Shown: positions 27,801 through 42,800 of the stretch, in pieces | Layout: every line of letters begins with the position of its first letter | Numbering within the stretch: the stretch's first letter is position 1 | Assembly: GCF_012273895.1 (NCBI RefSeq) | Contig: NC_052115.1 | Location: 1,364,001 to 1,428,000, forward strand | Origin: Zerene cesonia | Taxonomy: Eukaryota > Arthropoda > Insecta > Lepidoptera > Pieridae | DNA: 64,000 nt | Direction: 5' to 3' | Notes under the pieces: model-generated | The model's input: only the letters and a program-made list of their open reading frames with translations | What the model was told of the DNA's origin: nothing | Databases searched by the model: none | Made by a program: the position numbers and the translations under genes

Positions 27801-30800
27801 ATAATGCGAATTTGGAGACACGGATCTTTCATGAGGTATTTGAGTTGGTTGCGAATTAGGTAAAGCGATGACTGGCCTTGGTGCGGTTTCTTCATGATTT
27901 TCTGAAGGGCTTTCTTCACGCCTATTGCCATAATGACGACCTTCGTTTCCAAAAGTTACCTTGACGTTACTATCGGTGTGGTATATTTCCGATTCAGGTT
28001 TAATAATCGCTCTGAGGGTAGTTGTTTGAGCAGGGACATAATATGGCTCAGGTGTTACTGTAACATATTGTTCATGATGATCATCTTCGTCATTTGAAGG
28101 AGGTGTAATGGCTGGGACAGGTTTTTCATAAATCACTTTGTCTTTAGAATGTGGGTCCTTGCTGTATTTAACATAGAACACTTGAACGGGTTCTTTTTTC
28201 TTCTTTTGAATAGGTTGAGGTGGTGGAGCGGGTAATGATTCATTGGATTCCTTGATAATGATTTCAATAATTGGTTCCGGAGCCTCGTAATAGTGTTGAT
28301 GTTCATCACTATACAGAGGAGCAGTTGGAAGGCTACCATAAGGTAGTCCATATGAACCTTCAGCACTCTGGTCATTGACATTTAAAATCTTCGATTGTGC
28401 AATTTGGTTTTTATTTACGCCAGTATCTTCGTAGTTATCTTGTTTAGGGTCATATAACGGATCTTTTTGGGAGTACTGAACAACTGGTTCCATTTGTACT
28501 GCATACGGTGGTAATTTTCCTCCTTTCGGCGAGACATTGGATACTCTTCGGCTGCTGCTAGAGAGAGCTCTGAAATGGGCCACTCTTGAATGGGGTAGAA
28601 CCAGAGAGTACTGTAGGTTTTGTGGCGTTCGAATATTGTCTAGTTGTCTCTTCGGCTTCAATTTCGTTGTCGTGTTCTTTGCTTGTGATATGGTGAGCAC
28701 AGCCAAGGCTGTAACCTGGAATCAAGGAAACTAAAATGAGATTTGTGGAAATGAAAGAAACATATAATTCTACAATGATAAGTAATGATTCCAAATAATA
28801 ACAATACTTTAACTTGTCGGCAGGAGGGTACCTAGTTATTAAGTATTTATTGGATGTCATTCTCTTCTCTATTTAACTCCCTTGAACGATAAAATACATT
28901 AAAGTATGTCCAATATTTATGACTATTACATTAACATACGTGACCGGAGCAGGTGAAAGTGTTTGTGAAAAGCGTAATGTTTGCACATATGTTTCGGTAC
29001 ACGTCGTAAAAACTTAAGACGACGAGGAATGACGTATGACGTAATGTTATAAAGTATGCAGGTGCATTTCAGGCGGAGTCGTATAAAATTATTTAGCATT
29101 TTCGAATATTGAAGATTTTTTTGTTTTATAGCAAAGGATATCTGGACATATTTGATATTTATTAAAAAAACACGATTTGGAGAATATTAAAAGAACATTC
29201 CTGTCTCAAATATTACTCCTTGAATCGCTCGAAATATTTATGGGAAACCTGTTCAGCATTCCAATAAAAATAAAAGTAAACCGTGTTTAAGTTTGGTATT
29301 CACGAGAGGTCAATAGCTGAGCCGGTGGCGGGAATCCATACGCCATCACTTTCTTTTTTTTTTAAGAATAGTTTTAACGACCTAATGCTTAAAAAAAGTT
29401 TTTATTTTAAACGTACTTTTGTGATTGATTGTTGATATGTTTTCTAAATCAATACGTAAATACAAATTATACGTATACTTATAAATCAACATTTGTTTTA
29501 TTTGGTCATTCCCGATATAGGAAAATAAACATCTATAAGTTTCATATTAATCTCCAGAAGTATATAAAATTTCATATTCACATTATTAATATAATTTGAT
29601 AATTACTATAAACTCTAGTTTAAGATACAGAAAACTTCAGTATTCTTAAATTAACTACACGGTCAATAATCGCTTGTCAAATGTTTTTCTCAGGCTTTTC
29701 TGATGTCATGTACACGAATATTTAATTTCACTTAATTATCTAATCATTCGAAGGTCTCACAAGTGTCTCACATTCACACATGATTGTAAAAACGGTGTTT
29801 GCATAACGAGAGAAAAGAATACTTGTCTATAGATAACGATCTTTATATCTCCTTAGTTAAATTTCATTTATAGTTGTATTTATTAAGTATGGTTATGTTT
29901 CAAATTTTTCCAATAAAATTTTGAAGAACTAGTGAACCTTCCTTGTGCTTTAATAAAAATGGTAAAAAATAAATAAGCCAAATGGATGAAGCTTTTCTCG
30001 AGTTTTACGCTTTATAACACATTTGATGATTAATTTTTATTTTTATAATAAAGGAGGTTAATTGTGAGTTAAATAAGTGTAGTGTTTTGTTTGACATTTA
30101 ATCAATAAACAAGAAATGACATTACAAAATTACACTAATAATGTTTGTACATTGGTTTGTATAAACACATTTTCATTTTAAAGACTAAAAAATTCGTTAA
30201 AATTGTCTAAAATTTGTCGTATTTATACATTGTGAAAGATGTTTTGCTTTAAAATATGTTAAATATTAAATACAATGCAATTGCAAATAATTTTAACCTC
30301 ATTTTAATTGTATATTATGCAATTTACATACCACTTGGTTCTTTGTAATAAAGGCACAAAAAATAATAACGTAATTTTACGTTTGCCGTATACTTTTCTT
30401 TGTACCTATGTCAAAAAAAAAGATCTATAACCACGTACAAGTACCTAGGTATCAACAGCGCTATCCCAGTACTCATTTTGATTTAGTCTCAATCTTGTCT
30501 AGATAATTCTAGAAAGCTATAATTTCAGATAACTGTGTAAGCGATAGCTACCTCTATAAATTTCCTTGTTCCCACGGCTCCGAAGCATGGTTTGCATGTG
30601 AGTTAATGACAAATTATAACTACTTATTTGTGTATTTATAGCTTGGTAATGAGTGCTTTTAGAATGAGGTTACTGTTAATTATGTGAGGTTTTTTCTGTT
30701 AATTTATTATGCATTGAAATGTTTGTTTTGGTGGTAGAAATTTAAAAATAAATTTTTTACTTTCGTGAAACTGTTGCGACAGCTATAAAGTAATTAAATT

Positions 30801-33800
30801 GTAGCATTTATAGTATTTTGGATGCGATAAAATGCGATTAAAGATTTGATTAAAAAATAAAAATGAAGATTTATTCTATAACAGCTATTTAAAATATAAA
30901 ACGCACAACAATTCCGTAAAATGTGCGAAAACATTCGATCCTTATGTAATATTATCTGGTACACGTTTACAGCTTATTAATAATTTTAATCTATCGTAGA
31001 ACATTTATGTACCTACGTATGTTTTTGTAAAAAATGTTATACGATATAGATATTGCAGCGACCTTCGTTGCATTGTCAAATTTCATATAATAAGACCTTT
31101 ATATTCATCATTTGGATAACCTCAAAATATCGAATGTAAGAGAATGTAAAATCTAGTGATATTTTTTAATACAAGGCTGTGTATTGAAATTCTTAATAAT
31201 CATTTGTTTTGTAACTTTTTAGCACTTTTTTGTTCATTCTTGAGCAATGGGCGTTATTACATAAATGCTTAATATATTTCTAGCATTAAAACCTAGCAAA
31301 AAAGCGGTAAGAGCGCTTTGAATGATATAAGGTTATTATAAATGATAAAATTTTAGAATTTAGCCATATGTAGTTACCATAGACACAGATAACTCAGAAG
31401 ACAGGTTATTTGAAAAAAAAGCAATATTTCAGTATGTTCTGTAATTATTTTCAGCAAGTATAAAAAAGGGATTTGGAGCTTAATGATATTACTAGAATTT
31501 GTTCAAAAGATGGATAACCTAATGAAATTATTACTATATACAATTTGGAAACTAGTGTAATGAATTTATAATTGTTTAGTATAATTTTACAAATTTGTCA
31601 ATTGAATTAGCTTTATACTTTTTTCTACATATNNNNNNNNNNNNNNNNNNNNNNNNNNNNNNNNNNNNNNNNNNNNNNNNNNNNNNNNNNNNNNNNNNNN
31701 NNNNNNNNNNNNNNNNNNNNNNNNNNNNNNNNNNNNNNNNNNNNNNNNNNNNNNNNNNNNNNNNNNNNNNNNNNNNNNNNNNNNNNNNNNNNNNNNNNNN
31801 NNNNNNNNNNNNNNNNNNNNNNNNNNNNNNNNNNNNNNNNNNNNNNNNNNNNNNNNNNNNNNNNNNNNNNNNNNNNNNNNNNNNNNNNNNNNNNNNNNNN
31901 NNNNNNNNNNNNNNNNNNNNNNNNNNNNNNNNNNNNNNNNNNNNNNNNNNNNNNNNNNNNNNNNNNNNNNNNNNNNNNNNNNNNNNNNNNNNNNNNNNNN
32001 NNNNNNNNNNNNNNNNNNNNNNNNNNNNNNNNNNNNNNNNNNNNNNNNNNNNNNNNNNNNNNNNNNNNNNNNNNNNNNNNNNNNNNNNNNNNNNNNNNNN
32101 NNNNNNNNNNNNNNNNNNNNNNNNNNNNNNNNNNNNNNNNNNNNNNNNNNNNNNNNNNNNNNNNNNNNNNNNNNNNNNNNNNNNNNNNNNNNNNNNNNNN
32201 NNNNNNNNNNNNNNNNNNNNNNNNNNNNNNNNNNNNNNNNNNNNNNNNNNNNNNNNNNNNNNNNNNNNNNNNNNNNNNNNNNNNNNNNNNNNNNNNNNNN
32301 NNNNNNNNNNNNNNNNNNNNNNNNNNNNNNNNNNNNNNNNNNNNNNNNNNNNNNNNNNNNNNNNNNNNNNNNNNNNNNNNNNNNNNNNNNNNNNNNNNNN
32401 NNNNNNNNNNNNNNNNNNNNNNNNNNNNNNNNNNNNNNNNNNNNNNNNNNNNNNNNNNNNNNNNNNNNNNNNNNNNNNNNNNNNNNNNNNNNNNNNNNNN
32501 NNNNNNNNNNNNNNNNNNNNNNNNNNNNNNNNNNNNNNNNNNNNNNNNNNNNNNNNNNNNNNNNNNNNNNNNNNNNNNNNNNNNNNNNNNNNNNNNNNNN
32601 NNNNNNNNNNNNNNNNNNNNNNNNNNNNNNNNTAAAGTAATATAATTGTTGTTACGAAGCAAGCGGTTTTATTATTACACCCGACTCCGAATTGTGATAA
32701 TTTATTACACTAGGAATCGCTTTAGCATTTTGGTGCAATCATATCATAAAGATGTCTACATTGAAATTAAGTATTGTATCTGCTTTTAAAGGAGTTTCTT
32801 TTAAATTTACAGAACTATAACAAGACATCATATTTGCTGAAAAATCAATTCAAAACCTGGCTAAATTATAATAAAAAATGGCGCATGCTAAATGCGTTAT
32901 GTGAGCCTTGATTTTGAAGCTGTTATAATAAATCAAATGTCTCTTTATATCTCGAACTATTTCCCTCTTAAAAGTGAACGTCGATGATTTACGGTAATTA
33001 TACAACTGTAACAATTGGTGCGAACCGCGGAAACCGTCGGCTTCGTCTTGCCATGTTTTGTGGGAGCAGGGTTGTCACTTGCCACCCGTTATATGGTATC
33101 CTACTACTATTATAAAGGCGAAAGTTTGTATGGATGTATGGATGTTTGTTACTCTTTCACGTAAAAACTACTGAACCGATTGCAATGAAATTTGGTACGT
33201 AGATAGCTGGACAACTGGAATAACATATAGGCAACTTTTTATTCCGATATTCCAACGGGATACGGACTTACGCGGGTGAAACCGCGGGGCGCAGCCAGTC
33301 ATTCTATATTTCACTCAAATGTAAACATTTTAAGAAAAATAATATACATGGTAGGAAATATTGTATTCTTATACTGCTATTTCATTGTTAAATACCTAAC
33401 TGTATCAGCCTTTTTATACGGGTAAGTGTGACTTTTACGAAAAAAAAAAATTCGGATTGAATATAATATAGCGAGAAAAAAGGAAGGCATACTTTTAATT
33501 TAGTCACAAATTAATTATTAATATGTTTTATTGCTGATCTCACTTGTTCTAATTCGTATCTATTCTAATAAAATAACAAGACTTTAATTTTTACTTAAGT
33601 TTACTGCATTCGTATCACACTAATTACATTAATACTTTATTCACTAATATTATAAATGTGAAAGTTTGTTTGTTTGAATGTCTGCCAGACAATCACGCTG
33701 AAACTACTATTTTTATCGTGATTGTCTTTTTAATGAAATTGGGTGACTTGGTGATGAGATACCTACTTTTATCCCTACTAAATGCTACTTTGGGATAAAA

Positions 33801-36800
33801 CAGGAATCTTGATATCCGGGTGGAGCCGGGACGATCGTCTAGTTATATATAGTAATAATACTTAATAAGTAAAGTGTATTTCTGTTATTGTTTCGGAATA
33901 ATATATCAAGAAAACTGTTATTGTTTTCCTTGCATATTCCCAAATACGTATTTTGTGTACTTTCCAAAAAAGATTTCAACTGTCAAATTGCCAAAGAATG
34001 CTTCGTATAAGCCTATTATCTCACATAAAAACATAATGAGCAGTAATGAAAGTGTTATTGCATGCCATTACACTCTCGCGTGTATTATATCGTGCTTTAC
34101 TATCTGACACTAATGTTTATTATTTAATGTTAACAAGTTAAAGGTTAAAGTTGTAGAAAATTGAGGTTCAACTGTTTATATTATTAAGTTCAGTAATTAC
34201 TTCCCTATTTCCTAAATATTATCTTATATTACCTTTTATATAAATTTTGGCACGGTTTACAAGGTTATTAGTAAAGATATGCCCATAGATATAATAGCGT
34301 CTATATAGTTTATAGTTTTTAAATTTATTTTTATTTCATGAATCCTTGAGTCGCTTCTCTTCAAGCTATCAAAATCGTTCCTTTCAGTGGCTTGTATGTA
34401 TTTGAGTAACATTTTTGCGTCTTCACATTTGTTTAATTGTAATTATTACAACACAATGCAATATGATATTTTCAAGGAAATGTGGCTAAAAACTCTTTTA
34501 AAACCTAGATAAGTGGCTTAATGTTGTCTATACTTATATAAGATTTTCTGCTTAAGTTTGAAGTAAGAATAATAGAATAAAATCACAACAAATCGCTGAT
34601 TATAAGTACTTATCATAAAATATAGTTTGTATTCATTTAATTTATCTAATGGGCTATCACTGTCTGCACAGATTATATACTCACTAAAAGATTTTCATTT
34701 AACGTTAAAAATATTGACAGTTCTTGATACACGGCATTTTTAACAGGACATATTTTGCGGTCATTTAGCAGATTGTGAAAGATTAGAGTTGATTACATTA
34801 AATATTCATCATCTAGACGTTCACCTTGCCACATTTGCGTCTTCATAGCCACATGCATCTTGTCAGCCATTTTGAATTCGCAGTATCATGTAGAGGCGTC
34901 GGAAATCAAACTCGTGACTAAGGGTTGGCTTTCTAATGACGTGACGTGAAAACAATATTGTGAAGTAAATATTTACAATCGAAAATACTTTCACAGTAAT
35001 GTAATTCAATATTCATTATCGTCAAAATTGACGTAGCGTTATGTCAATCTATTGAACTGTGTTTTTGAATAAGTATACATAATAAGTACACTGCACAGGC
35101 AATTAACACATCACTGATAATTTATCTTACGTATATAATATTTCTAGTATAAGGGTGGTCTATAGTTTAAGAACTTGTTAATCGACGAAAGCGTAATATC
35201 TTCGAAAATAAACAACCAATTTACAACCAAATATGGGTTTATCATTTGAGTAATGCTATTAGATGGTTTAATGGCAAGCTTTAACTTATATGGTAAGAGT
35301 GAGCCTCTATATCGAAAGGTTACATTTTTTATTTATATCTACTCAAAGGTAGAGGCCTCATCACAGGTGTAATTTGCTAAAAAACATCACTAGTCCAAAA
35401 TGACTGACTGCCTTATGGGTCTTTTAAGACCAGGTTTTTATTTAATTGGTTTGTTAGAGGCGATCGTGAGTAGTTGATCTATGATTGAACGATCTGTGGG
35501 TTAAGCAGCTAGATGCACGGTTTATATTTTGATGGAATCGCTTATTGACATCTCAGGTGAAAGCTTTTGTGTTCAATATTAATGAACAGTTCATAAAATT
35601 GTTTAGAGTTATCATTATGCTGAAATAATAACATTTTGAGTAAAGCCATATAAAATGCGATGCAATATTGTTAATTTTAGTTCTAAAAATGATTTATGCC
35701 TGTTGTGTTCGTGAATGTTTATGTTTTAATGTATATATATATTTTATTAATTTTTATTATCATTTGGTGCACAATAAAGTGTTTTTGTTTGTTTGTTTGT
35801 GTAATATGTAGGTAATATTCGGGGCATACAACACAAATATGCATACGTATATAATATAGGCTCACTACCGTGTAGGACCCCTACGCGACAGTGAGCTAAA
35901 GGACACTAAAGGACACTTTTTGCCCTACGTTAATGAATAAGATCATGCTAATACTTAAAACTACAACGATTAATTTCATAAATTAGTAAATAAATATGAA
36001 TGTATTATCTAACCGAATCAAAATTAAAAAATCATTTAATTTAGCACATTATACGATTGGCTGTGTCCTAAGATTTTACCCATATTTTTCATTACGTTTA
36101 TACAACCACTTCAATAAAATAGACTATTCAACACAAAAATATTTAATTTGCACGTTGTTACTGAAAAAAACGCAATCAAACAAACACTTCAGCATTATAT
36201 ATGTTTCATATTGTCTTAACACGTTATTGATTTATTACTGGCATTGTGACCCAATTTATATACATTCAAATGCAACTTTTTTCGACTTTTCAAGGGTGAC
36301 GGGCAATGACAAGGTTTTGCGACAGACTTGATCGAAAGTCCGATCCGGTAAGAGTAAAAAATAACAACCGACAAACATAATCCGGTAAGATTATAATCAG
36401 AGTAAACGTATTTTAAAGCTTGATAAGTCTGCAACTAAGAAAACTAGTGAATTTTGACATAATCAGCAAGAATTATGCAGGTAAGGCGTTTAATTATTTG
36501 TTATTTTTATACGTATATTTACACAACATATTATTGGGTATTTTAAGTTAAATCTATAAATAGTAAAAACACGATTAAGGCACATTTTCTAATTTGAGAT
36601 GACGCAAAACACCAGCGATAACATTTTTATTTTAATTTAAGATTATTTCTACATTCCATTATACCAACCTTTTTTAAAGTATCTATGGTATTTTTTTTTA
36701 ATTCTTCAACAATTTCGCGCGTCTTTCCGTCTGGCCGAAACACGCCTTTATTCATTAAGATGCGATGCTTTCTACTACATTCCGGCCAGACCAGTCCGTT

Positions 36801-39800
36801 CTGTTTTGGAGTGAGAGTGAAAATGGTCAACTGTTACGCGCTTACGTCTCTGCTGACTTATTTATACCTAATGATACTAACATAGTGATCTGAGGTCGGA
36901 GCCTTCAACTTTTGGACATATAAGCATTATATTAATCAGCTGTATAGAGTGGAAACAATTTTAAACGCACGAGTCTTAGTTTTCTTTCCAATTATTCGTT
37001 TAAAGTGTTTTGTGTAAATGTAGACCGTTTTGAAGGCAAATCTAAACAAGGTTATAAGAAATTTAACATATAACAAAATATTAATTTAAATAGAAATAGG
37101 AAATGAGAAATTATCCGCAAATCTACCCAGTATACAGTAAATAAATTATGCTCATATTCTTCTTCGTTTGATTTTGTACATATTGTTATTGGAAAGATTT
37201 TCAATGAATATTTATTTAAACATCCCTACTACCTAAAGTACTACTACTATTTAAAGATACCTACGGGTAAACATATCACGAAAAATAATTTAGAAGGGAA
37301 GCTCTTTTTTTTTTTTTAATGTCATAGCGGGCAGCTGAGCTAGTGGTTCGCCTGATGGTAAGCGATCACCACCGCCCATAACCATCGCAAAGTAAGTACC
37401 TCTGTGAATGCGCTGCCCACTTTTATGGGGTAAGGGAAAAGGAAAGGATTTACGACTGGAAAGAAGGAATGGACTAGGACGGGTGAGGAAAAGGAAACGG
37501 GCCTCCGGCTCCCCCACTCACCGTACGAAACACAGTGGCATGCCACTATTTCGTCCGGTTTTCTGTGGGGGTGTGGTACTTCCCCGGTGCGAGCTGGCCC
37601 AATTTGTGCCGAAGCGTGCTCGACTCCCACAATAGCTCGGAAGAAATGTCGGGATTGATCTCAGTGAGATGATGTCACCAAATTATAAAGTAACTGACTG
37701 TTATCAACTGCGCCTCCTCGTATGAATTATAGGCTATTATCACAAAGTTATATTTAAATAAGATCTCACAACTTCATAAGCTACTTCCGCCATTCATCGC
37801 CCGACACAGTTTTCTATATCAAACATAATTTTCATAATAACTACGGAAATTGTTAAGAATTGAAATTCATATAAGAGATGACCTCCTTTCTATAGATCAT
37901 TATACGTACAATTTACTTCAAAAGATAAATGTGATTTGCAATGAATAGGTTAAATATATTTCATAAAGAATCTATGAAGAATAGCAAGCGTTTGCTAATC
38001 ATTTAGAAACAAGGCTATAGTTGCAAAAGTTTTATTTCTCGTGATGCTTATGAAATGTGTATGTCCAATTTATTGGGAATAGGTTATTCGAAAGTTTGTG
38101 GAAGCGAAGGATTAAAATTGTGAGTATTTTTGTTATTGCTAATCTCAGGAACTACTTGAACGATATCGAAAATTCTATTACCGATACGGTATTGAAATTG
38201 TACCTGATTTCTGAGTGCTGTAGAGTATAGGCTATAAGTACGGATACCACGAGCGAATAGTATAATATAATGATGATATAAAAATTTGATCACTTTTACA
38301 AGGTCTTCGGCGAGGTGTTCATAAATTATACAGTTATAATCAGAAAATATTGTATACGGTCCATAAAAGAAAACAAAAAGTTCTTACTTCCATGTATCGT
38401 GGTTCTTAATTTAAGATGACAGTTCCGAATCACAGATTAAGTAGACACAACCTGAATAAGGAGATCCTATATCATTACGGATTCAATATTCCATACCAAG
38501 TAATCCACTTGGATTGTGTAATAACATTACCCGGCATGTCAGTTTCGACTATCTCTCGAAATCTTATTATGCAAACAAAAAGTCATTGAATTAATGAACT
38601 TTCTACCTTGAACCTATAATTTACTGGGGATGGATTACTGTCGCTTTTTTATGCTTATTATAATCTGTAGAACGTAAGAAAACTTATTCTGATGGAACTG
38701 CCGTTTGTTTATGAGTCTATAAATGTTCTTGAATTAATTTGTACGATATTATTTTCTATAGCTGTGATAATTTAAATAATAACGATAGTACATACATGTA
38801 TCCGATCCTTTTGAAAACATAAAAAAGTACGTAAGTACCATTTTTAATTAGTTTTTAAGTGTTATTTTTTTCCCAACTAGGACTTCTAATAACCATCGTT
38901 TAGGGCCTATTGATTTTTGTCTAGAGGTTTTGAATAAAACATGTCCGGCTTAACAAATATAAATACAATTTTTTTTTAAACATTCAAATACTAATAGCTT
39001 GAAGGCGTTAAATATTAAACAAGCGAAACGAATTATTATATTAAGCAATTGAATGGACGATACGTAAATTTTATTTGCACATGAATATAAATAGAAAGGT
39101 TTATCTTACGTAAGAATTATACAAGCATATTGAACCATAACAAATAGACAAATTGAATTCCAAGGAAAGTGAATATTCGTTAGCGCTTAAAAGTAAAAGT
39201 ACCATAAAACCCATGGCTCGTATTAGAATTACATAAGGCATATAATGGTGTGATAAATTTCGTCTAATTCACGATAATGTGCGATGTCTCAGAGCTTTCT
39301 TATATCCGCGGATACGTGACGTTTAATTTGTATAATTGTGTAATGATGACGATTATCTTAATTTGTGATAATTATGAGTGGGATTTTATCGTTTCTAGTG
39401 ACGTCATAGAAGCGTTTGTGTGTTGAGTAATTAATTATGAAATCTATTGGTGCTATGAATGTTTTAAAATTTGATAAGCGTGTGAGTTAACAACTTTCTT
39501 TCTAAAGGGTAGTTAGGCTGATAAGTAGATATAACTAATATGAACTGATATGAACTAGATTTGTATGAAGGCATGTTTATTAGGAAGCACAGTAACGTAG
39601 ATAGCTTGCTGGATTTTAGCTTAAATTTTTAGCTTAAAGGTGTCTACGGGCTCTACCTAAATATGGGAATAATCATGAGTAGTTAGTTTTCCATAAATTT
39701 ATGTATGAGGTTTTAAATGTATTTTCATTTTTTTCTTCATGTAACATTTAAAAGGCTTGTATTAAGTGCCACTGCATATAAGTTTTAAATAATGTGTAGT

Positions 39801-42800
39801 AGCATTCGCAGCAGCCATACACTTTAAACACAGCATTTAAATAGTTCAGAATCTTCTTTATTTTAGCAAAATACATATTATGTGTATATTATATATTCTC
39901 TTATATCTAATATTCTCTAACATCGATTACGGTTTAAATTATGGTATAATTACATGTAATGTATTATTCGTTTATGAATATTTACATTAGAAATTGTAGA
40001 TAGTAGAAGAAAACGTATTGATTAAAAGTAGCTTACTTGATTTGATTCTAAGTAATTAATTAATTGAACTGGTTTTTGCCAAATCACTTTCTATTTTAAT
40101 AAAAAATGCTAATTAGTGATTAAAAGACTCTTAATAATTTGACACGGTTTTATATTGACTTATAAATTGGAGTATTTCGTAATTTTTAAATCAATTTACA
40201 AGCAGTTAATGCTTTATGTTGTTTATTATATATTATATAATGAGTATATTAATGACTTTATTAGTAGGCTTGTGTAAAACATGTGATTTCGTTGAACTAA
40301 AAGGTGGACTAGAAGATTCCGTGGAAATTAATGCAGTTATAACTAAACTTGCAGTAATAACAATTGGGAACCAAAACACAATTTAGTGTATATCTATACT
40401 ATTATGTAAAACAGATCTTCTCAATGACTCTTCTCAGAAGATTGCTTTCTGAATCTCTTTAATCAGCGTAATATCACATGATATTACGCTGATGCAAATG
40501 CGCTTGTAGAAGAAGTCTAGAATAAATTATCGTTTGAGCTTTAAGTACCAGACAAACTGCGAGACATACATACATTTAAAACTTACGGATAACACACTAT
40601 TATTCACCCTTAAAAGTCAAATCCTATCTCCTTATATCTATGTTATAGCATACACGTTCGCCTGTTGGTTAACGATCACTGCTGCCCATAAACATTTGCA
40701 GAGTGCCTCTGATAATATACTGCCAGCTTGTCAGCAGCTGAAAGGCTTGCTTGCTCAATGCAATGGTCTGGAAAGGTATTTCCCAGCTGTGAGCTGGCCC
40801 AATTCGAGCCGAAGCGACCTCGACTCCCACACTATTACTTTCTTTTTTTAATAAAGGCCATAATTTTTTGATCAATTACCATCTTACTAGAATATTTTCA
40901 AGATATCCTCTCTCCCAATACATATAAAGGAAAATATATTACATTAAACATAGAAATAGCTCGACAAACAATAGCTAACTGTTACATTGAACCTAAGGCT
41001 CGGCCTTGACTTTCTGGCCCAAGTAGAGCGGAACGCCAATAACCAACGTAATGACAATTTAACGGATAAGACGGCTAACCCACTCGGAATGGACAGTGTT
41101 TCACTCTTCGCCTACATTCAAGTTCTATTATTTGATAGTAGCAGTTCTCCCCGTCTTCGCCCGTGGTACATATCACTCAGCGAAATTGCAGCTTTCTAAT
41201 GGTGAAAGATTTTTTTAAAACGGTCCAGCAATTTTTGAGTTTATCCATTACAAACAAACAAACAAAAAATGCAAATTCTTCCTCTTTATAATATTAGTGA
41301 AGACTAACTACTAGGCTAGAAATCTAGGAAGAATAAAGACCGAAAGCTACTTGTTAGTAGAGAAATAAATGAACAATACATAAAACAAGCTTCGATAACG
41401 TGTCAAAAATTAAGGCTTGGATACTGATCTTAAATGAGTTTTACAGCATATATACTAGATTTACAACTTAGATATGATATGGATATTGAAATTAGGGGTT
41501 GGTTTACCAAAGCATTATAATGTCATGTTCAAAAACGTGACGGGCACAGAGTTGTCGCTTCATTATAAAATGGGTTAGCAATAGTTTTTATTATTTCAGT
41601 AATCACTGAATTCAATAAAGTATTGACAAAATTCAATAAAATATTTATTGTATATTAATAATGGACTCAGAAACAATACACTTGGTATGTGATTATATTA
41701 TACACTTAGGTAATTATTTCGGAGTCCTTTTTCTTGTGAATATTTTATTCAATTTTCCCCAACATTTTTAAGATTTAGAAAAAATCAAATAACCAATTGA
41801 TAGCAACACTATCTACTGTTCTTTTAAATAATTTAAAGTCTGAAAATATGCTAACGTGGGTGGTCGATTTCTAAAAAAACATTGTTGTTCCACAAAAAAG
41901 TAGCACAAAAACATGTTAAATTGAATCAAGGATGCCTATCACGTACCTTTTGGCTTCCTGCCACAGGTAGTCCTCATATATTTGTATAAGGTTTATAAAA
42001 GGAGGCTTAATTTCATTTACTCCTTCGGTAAACATTTGTAGATTGATTATCTTTTGGTTTTTAAATTATTATTAAAAATAAGTGTTTAATAAATATATAT
42101 AAAACCTTTATTTCATTTAATTTTGCTGCTAATGTAATTTCGATATTTCGAAGAACTTTTTTTAACTTATGCATAGTTATTAATAAATAAATCCATTATC
42201 ACTAATAACCTATACCTATAAGTTTTGAGAGATAGAACGTAATATATAGAGTAAATATAAATAAATTAAAACAAAGCTTATGAATTTAATAATTATTTTT
42301 GTTCGCAATTAGTATAATTATAGAGTATTTTATAACTATTTCGCATTAGTGACAAAAACATGTACACAGCGTAGTGGCGATTATTTCAAATCCATCCTGA
42401 GAGATTATGAGATGGTTTGTGTTGTGTTGCATAAAACTTATGTCAGAAGTCCTAACCTTTCTGACCCAACGCTAAGCAATTCTGTACAGTTACTTCTCAG
42501 TTAGTTGTCACGAATATTTACCTACTGTTAAAATATAATTAAAATATAATAGTACTTGTCAGTAGGCATAATTGGTTTTTTTTTCGTTTATGTTTCGTAA
42601 TGTATCTCAAATGATCGCTTTATAAATTGATTTATATTTTAAGCAGGTTTTTTTTTAGATTTTTGTTATAATAATATTCCCGAGATATTTTCTAGGTTTA
42701 CCAACTACTGGTTATTGAAGTTAAATTGTATTTAAATAATATTTTTTATTTTTAATGATTCGCAAACATATTCAAGTTGGAGGAAAAGTAAATAATAAAC

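Noticed and set aside
28810..28860. ATG frame starting MTSNKYLIT as first exon of the P/Q-rich gene
   Set aside because: Its possible donor (ACTAG|GTACCC) is in phase 2, which would shift the frame of the next exon, and the peptide is a poorer signal sequence than MRLIFW.
29300..29345. A-box-like TAGCTGAGCCGGTGG as a tRNA or SINE
   Set aside because: No B box within range and no cloverleaf.
31595..32662. Open frames of about 345 codons on both strands
   Set aside because: They consist of the N gap read as open sequence.
37290..37635. Three overlapping frames of 75-96 codons
   Set aside because: All lie in the SINE-like repeat, and similar frames recur at 47, 50 and 59.6 kb.
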